Shown here piece by piece: positions 49,356-58,607 of a stretch of DNA of 64,000 nucleotides. The stretch is from Paracoccus sp. MA (lineage in GTDB: Bacteria; Pseudomonadota; Alphaproteobacteria; Rhodobacterales; Rhodobacteraceae). The position numbers and the translations under genes were made by a program. How positions within the stretch are numbered: position 1 is the stretch's first letter; every line of letters starts with the position of its first letter. A model generated the notes under the pieces. The model ran no database searches and was not told where the DNA came from. It worked only from the letters and a program-made list of their open reading frames with translations. The stretch spans positions 912,001-976,000 of the forward strand of contig NZ_CP087598.1 in NCBI RefSeq assembly GCF_020990385.1. Direction: 5' to 3'.

Positions 49356-51440
49356 ATGACGGCTTCAGCGACCAGAACTGCGCGAATCGGCGTCGATATC
49401 GGCGGCACCTTCACCGATCTCGTGATGATCGAAGGCGACGGGCGGCTTTATCACGCCAAGGTGCCCTCGACCCCCGCCGCGCCCGAGGAGGCGGTGATCG
49501 CCGGCATCTCTGACCTGGTGCGGGATTCGGGCATCTCGGTCGCCGATGTGCGCGAGATCGTGCACGGCACCACCGTCGGCTCGAACACCCTGCTGCAAAA
49601 GGTCGGCGCCCGTGCCGGGCTGATCACCACGGCGGGATTCCGCGACGTGCTGGAGATCGGCCGGCTGCGCACGCCGAACATGTTTGACCTGCAATGGGAC
49701 AAGCCCGTTCCGCTGATCCCGCGCCGCTACCGGCTTGAGGCGCAGGAACGCATCGCCGCCGACGGCACCGTCATCACGCCCCTGGACGAGGCGAGCGTCG
49801 TCGCCGCCGCCGCCGCGCTGGTCGAGGCCGGGGTGGAATCCATCGCCATCTGCTTCCTGAACAGCTATCGCAATCCGGTCCACGAACAGCGCGCCGAGGA
49901 ACTGATCCGCGCGCGGTTCCCGAAGGTCCAGGTCACCACCTCGGTCTCGGTCCTGCCCGAGGCCAAGGAATACGAACGCACCAGCACCACGGTGGTGAAC
50001 GCCTATGTCGGCCCGGTTCTGGCCGCCTATCTGGAGCGCCTGCAGACCGGCATCAAAAGGCTGGGCGTGAACGCGCCGCTGCTGGTCAGCAACTCGAACG
50101 GCGCGCTGGCCTCGGCCGAGACCGCCTGCGAGAAGCCGGTGTTCTTCATCTCCTCGGGGCGGGCCGCCGGCGCGGTCGGCGGCGCCCGCCTGGGCGAGGC
50201 GCTGGCGCAGGAAAACCTGGTCATCTTCGACATGGGCGGCACCACCGCCTCGGCCACGCTGGTCAATGGCGGCGAGCTGAGCCGGGTCAGCGAATACGAA
50301 TTCCGCGCCGGCATCTCGACGCCCTCGCGCTTCATCAAGGCCGGCGGCTACATGATGAGCGTGCCGACCGTCGACGTGGCCGAGGTGGGCAGCGGCGCCG
50401 GCTCGATCGCCGCGCTGGACAGCGCCGGGCTGATCCGGGTGGGCCCGGTTTCGGCCGGGGCCGATCCGGGGCCGGTCTGCTACGGGCTTGGCGGCGACCA
50501 GCCGACGGTGACCGATGCGAACCTCGTGCTGGGCTATCTGCCCGAGGAGCTGGCCGGCGGGGCGCGGCATCTGGACAAGGCCGCCTCGGCGGCCGCCATC
50601 GCGGCGCGGCTGGGCGATGCGCTGGGGCTTGAGGCCGAGGATGCCGCCTATGGCATCCGCGAGGTGGTGAACGCCAACATGGCCCGCGCCATCCGTGCCG
50701 TGACCGTCGAGCGCGGCGTGGACCCGCGCGACTTCACGCTGGTCGCCATCGGCGGCTCGGGCCCCGTGCATGCCGCCGCCATCGCCTCGCTCCTGTCGAT
50801 GGACAAGCTGCTGATTCCGGCCACCCCCGGCGTCTTCACCGCCATGGGTATGCTTTCGGGCGATATCGAGCGTTATTTCACCGCCCCCATCGGCCGCGTG
50901 GTCGAGGATGTCGATCTGGCGCGCCTTGCCGAGGCGACCGAGGATCTGCGCCGGCAGGCCATCGCCAACCTGCGCGAGGAAGGCATCCCGGAGGAGGCGA
51001 TGGAACTGCTGCCCGAGGCGAACATGCGCTTCCGCGGCCAGGAAATGTCGCTGGCGATTCCCTTCGCCGAGCCTTTCGATCCGGCCCGCGTGCGCGAGGA
51101 TTTCCTGGAGACCTATCGCTCGATCTACAGCTATGTGTCGTCCGATGCGGTCGAGGTGGTCGGCATCCGCATGACCGGCCGCGGGTTGCGGCAGGGGCGG
51201 CTGGACTTCCGCAAGCTCTCGGCGCCGGATCACGAAGAAGCGGGGCCTGTCTCGCAGCGCAAGGTCTATTTCGGCAAGGATGCCGGCTGGATCGAAACCC
51301 CGGTCTATGACCGCACCCGCTCGCCGCGCAGGCTGACCGGCCCGGTCGTCCTGGAATCGAACGACTCGACCGTGGTCGTGCCGCCGGATGCCACCGTCGA
51401 GCGCGACGACTTCCTGAACCTTCACATCCGTCTTTCGTAA
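49356..51440 (+). CDS. hyuA: HyuA: hydantoinase/oxoprolinase N-terminal-type ATP-dependent subunit
   Basis: 694 residues, normal for HyuA. The ATG follows AGGGTGAG; a GTG at 49347 is an in-frame alternative. The actin-like phosphate loop is IGVDIGGTFTDLVMIEGDG; further motifs are HGTTVGSNTLLQKVGARAG, IFDMGGTTASATLV and GGSGPVHAAAIASLL. HyuA with HyuB makes ATP-dependent N-methylhydantoinase, 5-oxoprolinase or, in related enzymes, acetone/acetophenone carboxylase. With no carboxylase gamma subunit nearby, ring opening of a cyclic amide is favoured (inference). Confidence 0.92.
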   Translation: MTASATRTARIGVDIGGTFTDLVMIEGDGRLYHAKVPSTPAAPEEAVIAGISDLVRDSGISVADVREIVHGTTVGSNTLLQKVGARAGLITTAGFRDVLEIGRLRTPNMFDLQWDKPVPLIPRRYRLEAQERIAADGTVITPLDEASVVAAAAALVEAGVESIAICFLNSYRNPVHEQRAEELIRARFPKVQVTTSVSVLPEAKEYERTSTTVVNAYVGPVLAAYLERLQTGIKRLGVNAPLLVSNSNGALASAETACEKPVFFISSGRAAGAVGGARLGEALAQENLVIFDMGGTTASATLVNGGELSRVSEYEFRAGISTPSRFIKAGGYMMSVPTVDVAEVGSGAGSIAALDSAGLIRVGPVSAGADPGPVCYGLGGDQPTVTDANLVLGYLPEELAGGARHLDKAASAAAIAARLGDALGLEAEDAAYGIREVVNANMARAIRAVTVERGVDPRDFTLVAIGGSGPVHAAAIASLLSMDKLLIPATPGVFTAMGMLSGDIERYFTAPIGRVVEDVDLARLAEATEDLRRQAIANLREEGIPEEAMELLPEANMRFRGQEMSLAIPFAEPFDPARVREDFLETYRSIYSYVSSDAVEVVGIRMTGRGLRQGRLDFRKLSAPDHEEAGPVSQRKVYFGKDAGWIETPVYDRTRSPRRLTGPVVLESNDSTVVVPPDATVERDDFLNLHIRLS

Positions 51441-51451
51441 GGAGCGCAGCC

Positions 51452-53188
51452 ATGGCCGAGATTTCCGCCAATGACCCGATCACCTTCGCCGTGCTGAAAA
51501 GCGCCGTCGAATCCATCGTGGACGACATGGCCTATACGGTGATGCGGACGGCGCGTTCGCCCATCGTCCGCGACGTGCTGGATTATTCGACCACCATGTG
51601 CGACGCCAAGGGCCGCATCCTGGCGCAGGCCAAGACCGTGGCGCTGCATCTGGGGGCCGTTCCCGACGCGATGGAGGCGCTGCTGGCGCGGTTCCAGGGC
51701 GATCTGCATCCCGGCGACGTCATCATCTTCAACGATCCCTATGACGGCGGCATGCACCTGCCCGACATCTTCATGTTCAAGCCGATCTTCCACGGCGACG
51801 AACATCTCGGCTTTTCGGTGGTGATCTGTCACCACTGCGACGTGGGTGGCCGCGTGCCCGGCTCGAATGCCAGCGACTCGACCGAGATCTTCCAGGAGGG
51901 GCTGCGCCTGCCGCCGCTGAAGCTTTATGATCGCGGGGTCCGCAACGACATCGTGTTCCAGATCATCGAGCGCAATGTGCGCCTGCCCGACCTGGTCATC
52001 GGTGATCTTGAGGCGCAGCTGGCGACCTGCGCGCTTGGCGAGCGCGAGTTGCTGCGCATCGTCGACAAATACGGTGCGCCGACCTTCAACCGGTTCCTGG
52101 CCGATTTCCTCGATTACGGCGAGCGCCTAACCCGCAACGAGATCGCCAAATGGCCCGATGGAAGCTACGAGTTCACCGATTACATCGACGGCGACGGCTT
52201 CGACCCGGCGCCGATCCCGATCAAGGTGACGATCACCGTCAAGGGCGACCATCTGGACGTGGATTTCACCGGCAGCGCGCCGCAGGTCAAGGGCGCGATC
52301 AACTCGACTCTGTCCTTCGTGAAGTCCGCGACCTATCTGGCGATTCGCTGCACGCTGGACAGCGAGGTGCCGAACAATTCCGGCATGTATCGCGCCATCG
52401 ACATCGCGGCCCCCAAGGGCTGCTTCCTGAACCCGCATTTCCCGGCGCCGGTGGCGGCGCGCGCCCTGACCGGCTATCGCGTGGTCGATACCGTGCTGGG
52501 CGCGCTGGCCAAGATCGTGCCGACGCGCGTCGCCGCGGCGGGCGAGGGCGGCAACTCGGTGGTCTGCCTGGGCGGCTATGACAAGGACACTCGCCAGCCC
52601 TTCGTCATGGTCGACATGATCAACGGCGCCCTGGGTGCACGTGCCACCAAGGACGGCATCGACGCGATCACCAACCCGTCGCAGAACATGTCGAACATGC
52701 CGGTCGAGCTGATGGAATCGACCTATCCGATCCGCATCGAGGAATATTCGCTGCGCACCGATTCCTGCGGGGCGGGCAGGCAGCGGGGCGGCCTGGGCGT
52801 GGTGCGCCTGTATCGCCTGCTGGCCGAGGATGCGGTGCTGCAGCTGCGCGCCGACCGCTACGAGCATCGGCCCTATGGGCTGTTCGGCGGCAATCCGGCA
52901 GCACCCTCGCGCAACCTGCTAAGCCTGAACGGCGGCGCGTTCGAACTGCTGGACAGCAAGGTCACGCGCAATGTCGCAAAAGGCGACGTGATCCGACACG
53001 AACAGGCCGGGGGCGGCGGCTATGGCGACCCGCTGCAACGCCCGCTGGAGCAGGTGCTGGAGGACGCGCTGGACGGCAAGATCACCCCGGCCTTCGCCCG
53101 CGAGCATTATCGTGTCGTGATCGAGGACGGCCGCATCGACGAGAAGGCCACGGCCGAACTGCGCAACCTGCAACCGGAGATGGTCTGA
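51452..53188 (+). CDS. hyuB: HyuB: hydantoinase/oxoprolinase B subunit
   Basis: 578 residues, full length. Motifs: MAYTVMRTARSPIVRDVLDY, DPYDGGMHLPDIFMFKPIF and VVICHHCDVGGRVPGSNASD near the N-terminus, and ESTYPIRIEEYSLRTDSCGA with RQRGGLGVVR in the C-terminal half. It starts after AAGGAG, 11 bases behind hyuA. Its stop overlaps the next start by one base, so the isomerase-like gene is part of the same function. Confidence 0.93.
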   Translation: MAEISANDPITFAVLKSAVESIVDDMAYTVMRTARSPIVRDVLDYSTTMCDAKGRILAQAKTVALHLGAVPDAMEALLARFQGDLHPGDVIIFNDPYDGGMHLPDIFMFKPIFHGDEHLGFSVVICHHCDVGGRVPGSNASDSTEIFQEGLRLPPLKLYDRGVRNDIVFQIIERNVRLPDLVIGDLEAQLATCALGERELLRIVDKYGAPTFNRFLADFLDYGERLTRNEIAKWPDGSYEFTDYIDGDGFDPAPIPIKVTITVKGDHLDVDFTGSAPQVKGAINSTLSFVKSATYLAIRCTLDSEVPNNSGMYRAIDIAAPKGCFLNPHFPAPVAARALTGYRVVDTVLGALAKIVPTRVAAAGEGGNSVVCLGGYDKDTRQPFVMVDMINGALGARATKDGIDAITNPSQNMSNMPVELMESTYPIRIEEYSLRTDSCGAGRQRGGLGVVRLYRLLAEDAVLQLRADRYEHRPYGLFGGNPAAPSRNLLSLNGGAFELLDSKVTRNVAKGDVIRHEQAGGGGYGDPLQRPLEQVLEDALDGKITPAFAREHYRVVIEDGRIDEKATAELRNLQPEMV

Positions 53189-54033
53189 TGCCCGATCTGC
53201 GCCGCTTTGCGATCAACCAGATCACCACGCGGGACTGGACCCTCGAGCAGGCGGTGAACGGCTATGCCCGGCAGGGCGTCGCCGGGATCGGGGTCTGGAT
53301 GGAGTATCTGGACGCCGCCGGGATCGGGCAGGGCGCCCGGCTGATCCGCGATGCGGGGCTGTTCGTGCCCTGCCTCTGCACCAGCGCCTGGGTCAATATC
53401 GCGGACAAGGGCGGCTTTGCCGCCGCCCTTGACGAAAACCGCCGCCGTCTGGATGCCGCCGCCGAGATCGGTGCGCCTTGCCTGGTCGTCGTGCCGGGCG
53501 GGCTGGCGACGGGCGAGAAGGATCTGGCGGCGGCGCGGTCGCGGGTGATCGGGGCGCTGGAAGAGCTGTTGCCCCATGCCCGCAAGGTGGGGGTCAAGCT
53601 TGGCCTCGAGCCCCTGCATCCGATGTATGCCGCCGATCGCAGCTGCCTCAACAGCTTCGCGCATTGCCTGGATCTTTGCCGCAGCCTGGGCGAGGGCACG
53701 GGCATCGTCGCCGATACCTATCATTGCTGGTGGGACGCCGGCTTCATGCCGGGGCTGCGCGAGGCGGGGCCGGAAAATATCCTGACCTTCCATCTCTGCG
53801 ACTGGCTTGTGCCGACCCGCGATGTATACCATGACAGGGGCATGATCGGCGACGGCGTGGTCGACTTCGCGGCTTACAAGGCGCTTCTCGACGAGATCGG
53901 CTATGACGGCCCCTTCGAGATCGAGCTGTTCTCGAAGTTCGACTGGTGGCTGCGCGACGGCAACGAAACGGTCGCCGTTTCGGTCGAGCGTTGCGCGCCC
54001 TTCGTGGCGGAAAGGCAGAGGGAGCCGTGCTGA
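53188..54033 (+). CDS. Sugar phosphate isomerase/epimerase-family (xylose isomerase-like TIM barrel) protein
   Basis: 281 residues. AP endonuclease 2-type barrel with Glu in VKLGLEPLHPMYAADRS, Asp and His in IVADTYHCWWDAGF, His in ILTFHLCDWLVPTR and Glu in PFEIELFSKFDWW: the usual metal ligands. It may epimerise or isomerise the product of HyuAB or of the aminotransferase pathway; the substrate is unknown. Confidence 0.87.
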   Translation: MPDLRRFAINQITTRDWTLEQAVNGYARQGVAGIGVWMEYLDAAGIGQGARLIRDAGLFVPCLCTSAWVNIADKGGFAAALDENRRRLDAAAEIGAPCLVVVPGGLATGEKDLAAARSRVIGALEELLPHARKVGVKLGLEPLHPMYAADRSCLNSFAHCLDLCRSLGEGTGIVADTYHCWWDAGFMPGLREAGPENILTFHLCDWLVPTRDVYHDRGMIGDGVVDFAAYKALLDEIGYDGPFEIELFSKFDWWLRDGNETVAVSVERCAPFVAERQREPC

Positions 54034-54065
54034 ACGGCCCTTCGATGGAAGTGGTGGGAGGGCAG

Positions 54066-54734
54066 ATGGCGGAGAAACCCGCTATCCGGGATGCGATCCG
54101 GACGCAGGAAAAGATCCTGGCGGCAGCGCAGGCGGAATTCGCGCGCCGCGGCTATGACGGGGCCCGCGTGGACGCCATCGTGGCCCGGGCCAAGGTCAGC
54201 AAGAACCTGCTCTACCACTATTTCCGCGGCAAGGAGGATCTGTATATCCGCATCCTCGAACGCACCTACGAGACGCTCCGCCGCCGGCAGAGCGACGTCC
54301 CGGTCAACGGGCTCGATCCGCTGAACGCGATGATCCGGCTGTGCGAGAACACCTTCCGGGTCTTCGTCGAAGAACCCGACGTGATCGTGATGCTGAACAC
54401 CGAGAACCTCTATCGCGCCCGGCATATCGCCAAGTCCACGATCATCCGCAGCATGTATGACCGGCTGTCGGAAAACCTGCGCGAGATCCTGCGCCAGGGC
54501 GAAGAGCAGGGCGTATTCCGCAAGGGCGTCGATCCGGTCGAGCTGTATATCTCGATCTCGGGCCTGGGCTATTTCTACCTGTCGAACCGGCACACGCTGT
54601 CGATGCTGTTCAACCGGAAACTGAGCGCCCCCGAGAATATCGAGCACCGCCAGGCGCATCTGGTCGACATGGTGATCAGCTATCTGACGCGCAAGCCCGA
54701 GCCCGGAGACTGGACGCCGGAACTGGCGCGCTGA
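54066..54734 (+). CDS. TetR/AcrR-family regulator
   Basis: 222 residues from the ATG behind GGGAGG. The HTH is at residues about 20-60 (AEFARRGYDGARVDAIVARA, then KVSKNLLYHYFRGKEDLY). The C-terminal half is all-helical, with the EPDVIVMLNTENLYRARHI region typical of RutR-like and nearby TetR groups. It is the last gene of the hyu operon, 32 bases after the isomerase gene, and likely controls it and the divergent ABC operon. Confidence 0.9.
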   Translation: MAEKPAIRDAIRTQEKILAAAQAEFARRGYDGARVDAIVARAKVSKNLLYHYFRGKEDLYIRILERTYETLRRRQSDVPVNGLDPLNAMIRLCENTFRVFVEEPDVIVMLNTENLYRARHIAKSTIIRSMYDRLSENLREILRQGEEQGVFRKGVDPVELYISISGLGYFYLSNRHTLSMLFNRKLSAPENIEHRQAHLVDMVISYLTRKPEPGDWTPELAR

Positions 54735-54776
54735 ACCCGGCGCGCCGGCAAGGATCATCCGACCGCGAGGATTGGC

Positions 54777-55634
54777 ATGGCTGACCGGAATGCCGGCCGC
54801 TTCATCGGCACCGCCATCGGGCCGATGCTTTGGGGCACGACCTATGTCGTCTTTGTCCAGACATTGCCGACGGATCACCCGATCCTGATCTCTGCCCTGC
54901 GGGCGCTGCCGGCCGGGCTCTTGATGCTGCTTCTGGTCCGGCGCCTGCCGCCGCTTCGGATCCTGTTTCCCGTCACCGTCCTGGCGCTGACCAATATCGG
55001 CTTGTTCTTCGCGCTGCTGCTGATCAGCGCCGCGCGGTTGCCGGGCGGGATCACCGCGACTCTGGCCGCCTGCCAGCCGCTGCTGGTCGCGCTGCTGGCT
55101 TGGCCGCTGCTGGGACGGCGGCCAAGGATGGGCCAGATGGGATTGGCGGTGCTGGGCATGGCCGGTGTCGGGCTGATGGTGCTGAACGGCGGCCTCGCCT
55201 TCGACCCGGCCGGCGTGCTGGCCGGGATCGGCGCGGCATTGTCCATGGCGCTCGGCATCGTGCTGATGGAGCGCTGGCGCGATCTTGCGCCGCCGGTGCA
55301 GATGACGACATGGCAGCTGCTGATCGGCGGCGTCCTGATCCTGCCCTTTGCCTTGCTGGTCGAGGGCCTGCCCGCGCAGTGGGACATGCGGAACACCTTG
55401 GGCCTGGGCTATCTGGTGCTGTTCGCAACCGCCCTTGGCTATTGGCTTTGGGTGGGCGGGGTGCAGAGGCTGGGCAGCCGGGTTTCCGTGCTGGCCTTTC
55501 TCAGCCCCGTCGTGGCGCTGGCCCTTGGCATCGGCGTCATGGAAGAGACGCTGGATGCGCAGCAGGTGCTGGGCGTGGCGATGGTCTTCCTGTCCATCGG
55601 CCTTTCGGTAGGGAAAAATGCCTGCCCCCCTTAG
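54777..55634 (+). CDS. EamA/DMT-family transporter (probable exporter)
   Basis: 285 residues with ten hydrophobic segments in two EamA repeats (GTAIGPMLWGTTYVVFVQ at the start, GVLAGIGAALSMALGIVLM in the middle). A GAGG site precedes the start. Related proteins export amino acids or other metabolites. It lies 42 bases behind the TetR gene and may be read from the same transcript. Confidence 0.9.
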   Translation: MADRNAGRFIGTAIGPMLWGTTYVVFVQTLPTDHPILISALRALPAGLLMLLLVRRLPPLRILFPVTVLALTNIGLFFALLLISAARLPGGITATLAACQPLLVALLAWPLLGRRPRMGQMGLAVLGMAGVGLMVLNGGLAFDPAGVLAGIGAALSMALGIVLMERWRDLAPPVQMTTWQLLIGGVLILPFALLVEGLPAQWDMRNTLGLGYLVLFATALGYWLWVGGVQRLGSRVSVLAFLSPVVALALGIGVMEETLDAQQVLGVAMVFLSIGLSVGKNACPP

Positions 55635-55688
55635 GCATGAGCGGCGCAGCGCCAGCGTTAATCCGACATCGCAAAGGCCGCGGATGTT

Positions 55689-56639
55689 TCAGCAGGATGA
55701 TGGAGCCGCAGCAATCGCTGCCCTGCGTGAGGCGCTTTCAGCGACGAAACGCTGCCGTGTCAGGGCAAGGAAATGCTCGTGCAGAGGGGAGAGATCGAAA
55801 TCCCGCCGCCGGACAATCCCGATGTTTCGTTGAAAGTCGAAACCTTGAATCCGGAAACGTCCGATGCCGTCGAAACCGTGGCTGCCTGCGGTAAATTCGG
55901 GCACGACACTCAGCATGGATTGCCGGATGACCGCATATTTCAGCAGTTCGATGGAATCGGTGGCAAGGGAAACCACCGGAAAGCGGATGCCGGCAGAGGA
56001 GAATACGCTACGCAGCGCGCTCATCGCGGATTGCTCGATCAAGGGCATCGCCCAAGGATAACGGGCAAGCTCCTCGGGGTCGACCTTCCTGCTTTCGACC
56101 GGGTGGCCGGCAGGGCATATCCCGATGAAACCGTCCGTCGACCAATGCTCATAGGCAAGCTCGTTCCGGCGATCCTCTTGCTGGATGCCGTTATACATCG
56201 CCAGCACGATATCGATCCTGTTTTCCGCCAGAAGCTTGCCCAGATGCCCGGCAAAGCCGGTGATGACCTCCAGCCGGGCATCGGGATAGCCGTCGCGGAA
56301 GGTCGCCAGGACGTCCTGCACGGATTCGACATAGGGCGTGCCGATCCCGGCGATGATGCGCCCCGAAGCGCCTGCCGACACATCGCCCATTTCCGCCGCC
56401 GCGCGCCGGGCATCGACCAGGATGCGCCGGGCGTAACGCTCGAACGCGATACCGTGCGGGGTGGGGCGCACGCCGCGGGAAAGCCGCTCGAACAGCGTGA
56501 CACCAAGCCGATCCTCAAGGGTCTTGATGCTTTTGCTCAGCGCCGGCTGGGTGACATTCGCTGTTAGCGAGGCCCTGAGAAAGCTCGACGTTTCCATGAC
56601 CGCAAGGAAATGGACGATCTGGCGCAATGAGAAATCCAT
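55689..56639 (-). CDS. LysR-family regulator
   Basis: 316 residues from the ATG after GGAGGA. LysR HTH in residues about 1-60 (RASLTANVTQPALSKSIKTL, EDRLGVTLFERLSRGVRPT), then the type II effector-binding domain (IIAGIGTPYVESVQDVLATF). It is divergent from the GMC oxidoreductase gene at 56791 and probably activates it. A longer frame to 56696 adds an unlikely 19-residue extension. Confidence 0.92.
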   Translation of the reverse strand: MDFSLRQIVHFLAVMETSSFLRASLTANVTQPALSKSIKTLEDRLGVTLFERLSRGVRPTPHGIAFERYARRILVDARRAAAEMGDVSAGASGRIIAGIGTPYVESVQDVLATFRDGYPDARLEVITGFAGHLGKLLAENRIDIVLAMYNGIQQEDRRNELAYEHWSTDGFIGICPAGHPVESRKVDPEELARYPWAMPLIEQSAMSALRSVFSSAGIRFPVVSLATDSIELLKYAVIRQSMLSVVPEFTAGSHGFDGIGRFRIQGFDFQRNIGIVRRRDFDLSPLHEHFLALTRQRFVAESASRRAAIAAAPSSC

Positions 56640-56698
56640 CCGATTTCCTCCAATTATGATATTCCTATTGGTTATATATCTATGGTAAAAATGCAATT

Positions 56699-56709
56699 GT
56701 TATAATAAC
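56699..56709. promoter_or_regulatory. Palindrome in the LysR/GMC divergent promoter
   Basis: GTTATAATAAC is a perfect 11-base palindrome around a central A, 59 bases from the LysR start and 81 from the GMC start. GCAAT and ATTGC flank it as wider inverted arms. Location and AT-richness suit a LysR binding site, though the classical T-N11-A spacing is not exact. Confidence 0.4.
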
Positions 56710-56790
56710 GCATTGCCCCCATGTTGCCTTCCAACGGGCAGCGAGAAGTGAGCCTGCTTCGCAGTTGAACGTCAGGCGAGGCCGAAACCC

Positions 56791-58530
56791 ATGGGATCGA
56801 ACCGACAACCCATCCGCGCCGCCGATATCGACGGCGCGCGCTTCGACATCGTGATCATGGGCGCGGGCGCCGCCGGCAGCATCCTGGCTGCCCGTCTTTC
56901 CGAGGATGCGGCACTGAATATCGCGCTGATCGAGGCGGGCGGCGATCTGCCCCCGGGCGAGGAGCATCCCGACATTCTGGACCCGTTGCCAATCGCCTAT
57001 GGGGTGGCGGGCCGGTCATGGTCCGAGCTGAGCGCGGACATCACCGTGCATGCGCGCAGCGCCCCGGCCCGGCGGACGAAGCGGTTCACGCAGGGCAGGG
57101 GAATCGGTGGCGGCTCGGCGATCAACGGCTCCTTCGCCTTCCGGGGGCAGCCCGAGGATTACGACGGCTGGGCGGCAGCCGGGGCCGCCGGCTGGGGATG
57201 GCAGGAGGTGCTGCCCTATTTCCGCAAGCTGGAGACGGATCTGGATATCGACAACGCCCTTCACGGCTCGGACGGACCGATGATGATCCGGCGCGAGCGT
57301 CGCTCGGCCTGGTCGCCGTTTTCGGAGCATCTTGCCGGTGCGTTGCAGAAACAGGGCTATCGCTGGCTGGACGACTACAATGGCGAATTCGAGGATGGCT
57401 ATGCCGCGCCGCCGATGGCCAATCTGCCGGAACGCCGGATACCGACCTCGACCGCCTATCTGACTGCCGAGGTCCGTCAGCGCCGGAACCTGACCATCCT
57501 GCCGGATACCGAGATGCGGGAGTTGATCTTCGAGGGCCGGCGCGCGACTGGCATTCGCGCGGCGCTGCCCGACGGGACGGCCCGGATCTTCGCGCGCGAG
57601 GTGATCCTGTCCTGCGGGGGGATCTTCACGCCCGCACTGCTGCAACGCTCGGGGATCGGGCGGGCCGATCACCTGAAAAAGCTGGGGATCCCGGTCAGGG
57701 TGGACCTGCCGGCTGTGGGCGAGGGGCTGAAGAACCACCCCAAGCTGGACATCGCCTTCCATCTTCCCGATGCCTCGCGCCAGCGCGCCGATATCCGCAG
57801 CATCGGACAGGTTTGCGCGCGGCTGTCCTCGGGACGGCCGGGATGCATGCCGCATGACATGGGGCTTCTGGCCATCAACCGGACGACATGGCACGCGCTG
57901 GGGCGGCAGATCGGCGCGCTGATGCTGGCGCTTTACCAGCCGAAATCGGCCGGGCATGTGCGGATAACCGGGAGGCAGGGGCTGCCCTCCGAGATCGATA
58001 TCGACTTCGCGCTGCTGGGTCACGACGATGACTTCCTGCGCATGCGCGACGGCCTGGCCCTTGCGCTGCGCCTGCTGGCCGGCGCGCAGGCGCGGGGCGT
58101 CATCAATACCGTCTTTGCGCCGAACCAGAAACTGGTCGCAAGGCTTCAGAAACACAATACGGCCAATGCGGTTGCGGCCGGGATCATCGGGGGCATGTTT
58201 TCCAGCAGCCTGATCCGCAGGCTTGCCCTCGGGCCCGGCATCATCGAGCCCGGGGCGCTGGCCGAAGACGCCGAGGGGCTGGAGCAGATCGTCCGGCGCC
58301 ACGCCAACCTGTCCCACCATGTCTGCGGCACCTGCCGCATGGGGGCGGAGGGCGACCCGGATGCCGTCCTGACGCCCGATTGCCGGGTACGCGGGACCGA
58401 GGGGCTGCGCGTGATCGACGCCTCCATCTTCCCCGAGATTCCGCGGGCCGGGATGTTCGTGCCGGTGATGATGGCGGCCGAGAAGATGGCCGACCGGATC
58501 AAGCGGGAATGGCAGATACGGGCAGCATGA
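56791..58530 (+). CDS. GMC-family FAD oxidoreductase (choline dehydrogenase-like)
   Basis: 579 residues. FAD motif IVIMGAGAAGSILAARLSED, GMC signature 1 region GRGIGGGSAINGSFAF, and the first catalytic His in SHHVCGTCRMGAEGD. In the C-terminal segment, where GMC enzymes have a second His or Asn (typically SGNxN), the sequence reads EIPRAGMFVPVMMA with Gly aligned to Asn. The protein therefore may have altered chemistry. These enzymes oxidise primary alcohols to aldehydes. Located between its divergent LysR gene and a convergent TctC gene. Confidence 0.92.
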   Translation: MGSNRQPIRAADIDGARFDIVIMGAGAAGSILAARLSEDAALNIALIEAGGDLPPGEEHPDILDPLPIAYGVAGRSWSELSADITVHARSAPARRTKRFTQGRGIGGGSAINGSFAFRGQPEDYDGWAAAGAAGWGWQEVLPYFRKLETDLDIDNALHGSDGPMMIRRERRSAWSPFSEHLAGALQKQGYRWLDDYNGEFEDGYAAPPMANLPERRIPTSTAYLTAEVRQRRNLTILPDTEMRELIFEGRRATGIRAALPDGTARIFAREVILSCGGIFTPALLQRSGIGRADHLKKLGIPVRVDLPAVGEGLKNHPKLDIAFHLPDASRQRADIRSIGQVCARLSSGRPGCMPHDMGLLAINRTTWHALGRQIGALMLALYQPKSAGHVRITGRQGLPSEIDIDFALLGHDDDFLRMRDGLALALRLLAGAQARGVINTVFAPNQKLVARLQKHNTANAVAAGIIGGMFSSSLIRRLALGPGIIEPGALAEDAEGLEQIVRRHANLSHHVCGTCRMGAEGDPDAVLTPDCRVRGTEGLRVIDASIFPEIPRAGMFVPVMMAAEKMADRIKREWQIRAA

Positions 58531-58607
58531 ATGAAGGCCGAACCCCGGCAGGAGTTCGGCCTTTGATTTGCCCCATATGCGGACAGGGCTCGCGGTCGGG
58601 CGGCCGC

